From Ancylobacter moscoviensis (GTDB lineage Bacteria; Pseudomonadota; Alphaproteobacteria; Rhizobiales; Xanthobacteraceae), in assembly GCF_007559435.1 (NCBI RefSeq), contig NZ_VMBP01000001.1:310001-374000 (forward strand): a stretch of 64,000 nucleotides of DNA. The letters are read 5' to 3'. A model generated the notes under the pieces. The model did no database searches. It was not told the DNA's origin and saw only the letters and a program-made list of their open reading frames with translations. Every line of letters starts with the position of its first letter. Positions within the stretch are counted from its first letter, which is position 1. This document shows, one piece after another, positions 62,215 to 64,000 of the stretch. The position numbers and the translations under genes were made by a program.

Positions 62215-64000
62215 CTACCGGAAGAGTGGCTCGCCTTGCCAGGGAGGCCGGACGTTCAGGCGGCGCATGCGACGATGCACGGTCGTGCGATCCAGACCGA
62301 GATCGCGCGCGGCCGCCGAAATATTCCACTGGCGGGCGGTAAGCGCGGCGATGAGATGGTCACGGTCAGATGCGCTACCGGGCATCGCGGCGGTGCCCGC
62401 AAATCGCATGGCCGCCGGCGGAAGCAGGGCGGCGCCCGGTATTCCCGGCTCCATCTGCGGCGTCCTGCGCACGATGTCGGGCAGGTCCTCCGGCCGGATG
62501 ATTCCATCGCTCGCCACCGCGCAGGCATAGTCCAGCGCATTGGCCAGTTCGCGGATGTTGCCGGGCCAGGAATAGTGGCGCAGCGCGCGGATCGCCTCGT
62601 CGCTGAGATCGATGCGGCCGCCAGGCGGCGTACGCTCCGCCAATAGCTGGCCGACCAGCCAGCCGAGATCGGCCCGCTCGCGCAGCGCCGGCAGCATGAG
62701 AACCGCACCGCTCAGCCGGAAATAGAGATCCTCCCGGAAGCGCCCGGCCTTCACCTCGGCGACGAGGTCGCGATGGGTGGCGGCGATGACGCGGATATTG
62801 ACCGGTAGCGGCTTTGAGCGCCCCAGCGGGGTGACCTCGCGCTCCGCCAGCACGCGCAGCAGCCGCGTCTGCAGGGTGAGCGGCATGTCGCCGATCTCGT
62901 CGAGGAAGAGGGTGCCGCCATCGGCCTCGACGACGAGCCCCTTCTTGCCCTTGGCGGCGGCGCCGGTGAAGGCACCCGATTCATAGCCGAACAGTTCGCC
63001 CTCGATCAGCGATTCCGGCAGGGCGGCGCAGTTCACCGCGATGAAGGGCTTGCCGGCGCGCCCGCTGGAGGCGTGGATCGCCTTGGCGAGATGCTCCTTG
63101 CCGCTGCCGGTCTCGCCGCAGATCAACAGGCTCATCTGCGCGTTGACCAGCTTGGCGGCGCGGGAAACCACATGCTGCATCGCCGGCTCGTCGCGGAACA
63201 GCGCCCGCAGCGGTCTTGGCAGAGCGGGCGTCGCAGGCTCGCCGACGGGGGCGCCGGGGCGGCTCGGCGGCGCCACGCTCTGGGCGAACAGCGGCGTGCC
63301 GCTCGCCGCCAGCCGCACCATGCGCTGCGTGGCGGGCGATGACGGGGCGAAGCGTGGCAGGTCGTCGACCGTCAGGTCGAAGAACTCCGTCAACGAACGC
63401 CCGACCAGCGGACGATCGTCGGTCCGGTCCCCGCTCTCGCGCTGCAGCAGCTTGCGGGCCATGGAATTGAAACCGAGGATCCGCCCCGACCCGTCCGCCG
63501 CCAGCACATAGGCCGGCTCGACATCGGCGAATTCCGGCGAGGCGGCGAGCCTGATGATCCACTCGCGGCGGAAGCGGTTGATGAGATGGGCGGTCTCGAT
63601 CTTGTGCGCGAAGGACTTCACGACCTGCAGCGCCAGGAACTGGCTCTCCTTCGGCCCCGGCGAGCGCAGGGCGGAGATGTCCAGCACCGCAGCGAGGTTC
63701 CCGGCCGGATCGAAGAGCGGCGAGGCCGTGCAGGTGAGGGGAATATGGGTGGCGTCGAAATGGTCGGTCTGGTGCACGACCAGCGCCTGCCCGGTGGCGA
63801 TGCAGGTGCCCACCGCGCAGGTGCCGGCATGCTGCTCGTTCCAGTCGGCGCCCAGATAGAGCCCGGCGCGCATCAGGTTGTTGTCGAAGGTCGGATCGCC
63901 GATGAAATCGACCGTGATGCCCTTCGAGTCGGTGAGCAGCATCACATAGCCGAGGCCGGTCACCTGCCGGTACAGCGTCTCCGCCCCGAAGCGCGCGGTG
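62215..64000 (-). CDS. Sigma-54-dependent activator with GAF domain (AcoR-like), 5' end outside the window
   Basis: The visible 595 residues run off the right edge, so the N-terminus is missing. A GAF-type sensor region is followed by a PAS-like part around YVLAADGSGRILGFNSMARKLL. The AAA+ domain has Walker A GETGSGKE, the sigma-54 contact motif GAFTGA, and Walker B GGTLFLDEIGD. A Fis-type helix-turn-helix ends the protein (NISAAARDLGLDRTTVHRRM). This is the layout of AcoR and related activators of alcohol, acetoin or aromatic catabolism. A nearest start inside the window would be a GTG at 63963, but the frame continues to the edge without a stop. Its target genes are probably beyond the window, because nothing nearby has a clear -24/-12 promoter. 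Confidence 0.9.
   Translation of the reverse strand, partial: TARFGAETLYRQVTGLGYVMLLTDSKGITVDFIGDPTFDNNLMRAGLYLGADWNEQHAGTCAVGTCIATGQALVVHQTDHFDATHIPLTCTASPLFDPAGNLAAVLDISALRSPGPKESQFLALQVVKSFAHKIETAHLINRFRREWIIRLAASPEFADVEPAYVLAADGSGRILGFNSMARKLLQRESGDRTDDRPLVGRSLTEFFDLTVDDLPRFAPSSPATQRMVRLAASGTPLFAQSVAPPSRPGAPVGEPATPALPRPLRALFRDEPAMQHVVSRAAKLVNAQMSLLICGETGSGKEHLAKAIHASSGRAGKPFIAVNCAALPESLIEGELFGYESGAFTGAAAKGKKGLVVEADGGTLFLDEIGDMPLTLQTRLLRVLAEREVTPLGRSKPLPVNIRVIAATHRDLVAEVKAGRFREDLYFRLSGAVLMLPALRERADLGWLVGQLLAERTPPGGRIDLSDEAIRALRHYSWPGNIRELANALDYACAVASDGIIRPEDLPDIVRRTPQMEPGIPGAALLPPAAMRFAGTAAMPGSASDRDHLIAALTARQWNISAAARDLGLDRTTVHRRMRRLNVRPPWQGEPLFR

Overview
This window is a G+C-rich, gene-dense stretch of a bacterial chromosome or large replicon. 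Codon use, the GlcD, HyuAB, RbsABC, PotABCD and FixJ-type families, and the many ATGA or TGATG gene overlaps point to an alphaproteobacterium, most likely Hyphomicrobiales (Rhizobiales). The genus cannot be fixed from sequence alone. No rRNA, tRNA, CRISPR array, insertion sequence or prophage gene was seen. Nearly every gene belongs to transport, catabolism, regulation or efflux, so this is an accessory metabolic region built from successive transporter-enzyme-regulator modules.

Layout. (A) 1-9852, plus strand: tail of a polar amino acid ABC transporter and its ATPase, a GlcD-type FAD dehydrogenase, an acetolactate-synthase-like ThDP enzyme, hydantoinase/oxoprolinase A and B, an aminotransferase and a uronate-dehydrogenase-like enzyme. 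Several junctions overlap, as in one operon. (B) 9865-15260: a divergent LysR regulator and a non-phosphorylative L-rhamnonate cluster (FAH-family hydrolase, SDR dehydrogenase, RhmT-like MFS transporter, L-rhamnonate dehydratase) ending in a clear terminator. (C) 15340-22659, minus strand: GntR/FCD regulator, amino-acid-type binding protein, a one-chain ABC permease-ATPase, a formamidase/acetamidase, and a second formamidase fused behind an AraC regulator.

(D) 22784-31995, plus strand: a DUF1185 (amino acid synthesis) protein, a three-domain hydrolase/flavin reductase/degenerate Nudix protein, a luciferase-like monooxygenase, an aldehyde dehydrogenase, a NIPSNAP protein and a PotDBCA-type transporter. 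Its parts list resembles the Rut ring-opening pathway, but its substrate is unknown. The cluster begins at a perfect GntR-type palindrome. (E) 32060-46852: an erythritol-type polyol cluster read on the minus strand from a SorC regulator (glycerol-1-phosphate-dehydrogenase-like enzyme, HAD phosphatase, GlpD-like dehydrogenase, xylulokinase, ribose-type ABC transporter with two different permeases, second FGGY kinase, ThDP enzyme).

(F) 47009-50504: a DHA2 exporter, then a membrane-anchored catalase-like peroxidase paired with cytochrome b561. (G) 50690-62005: an AraC regulator divergent from an RND pump (adaptor plus MdtB/C-like transporter), an EmrAB-like pair, a PAS histidine kinase, a FixJ-type response regulator and a stand-alone receiver. 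(H) 62215-64000, minus strand: an AcoR-like sigma-54 activator cut by the window edge.

The strongest candidates for undescribed biology are the AraC-formamidase fusion in the operon of its own paralogue (C), the Rut-like cluster with the three-domain protein (D), and the variant polyol cluster (E).
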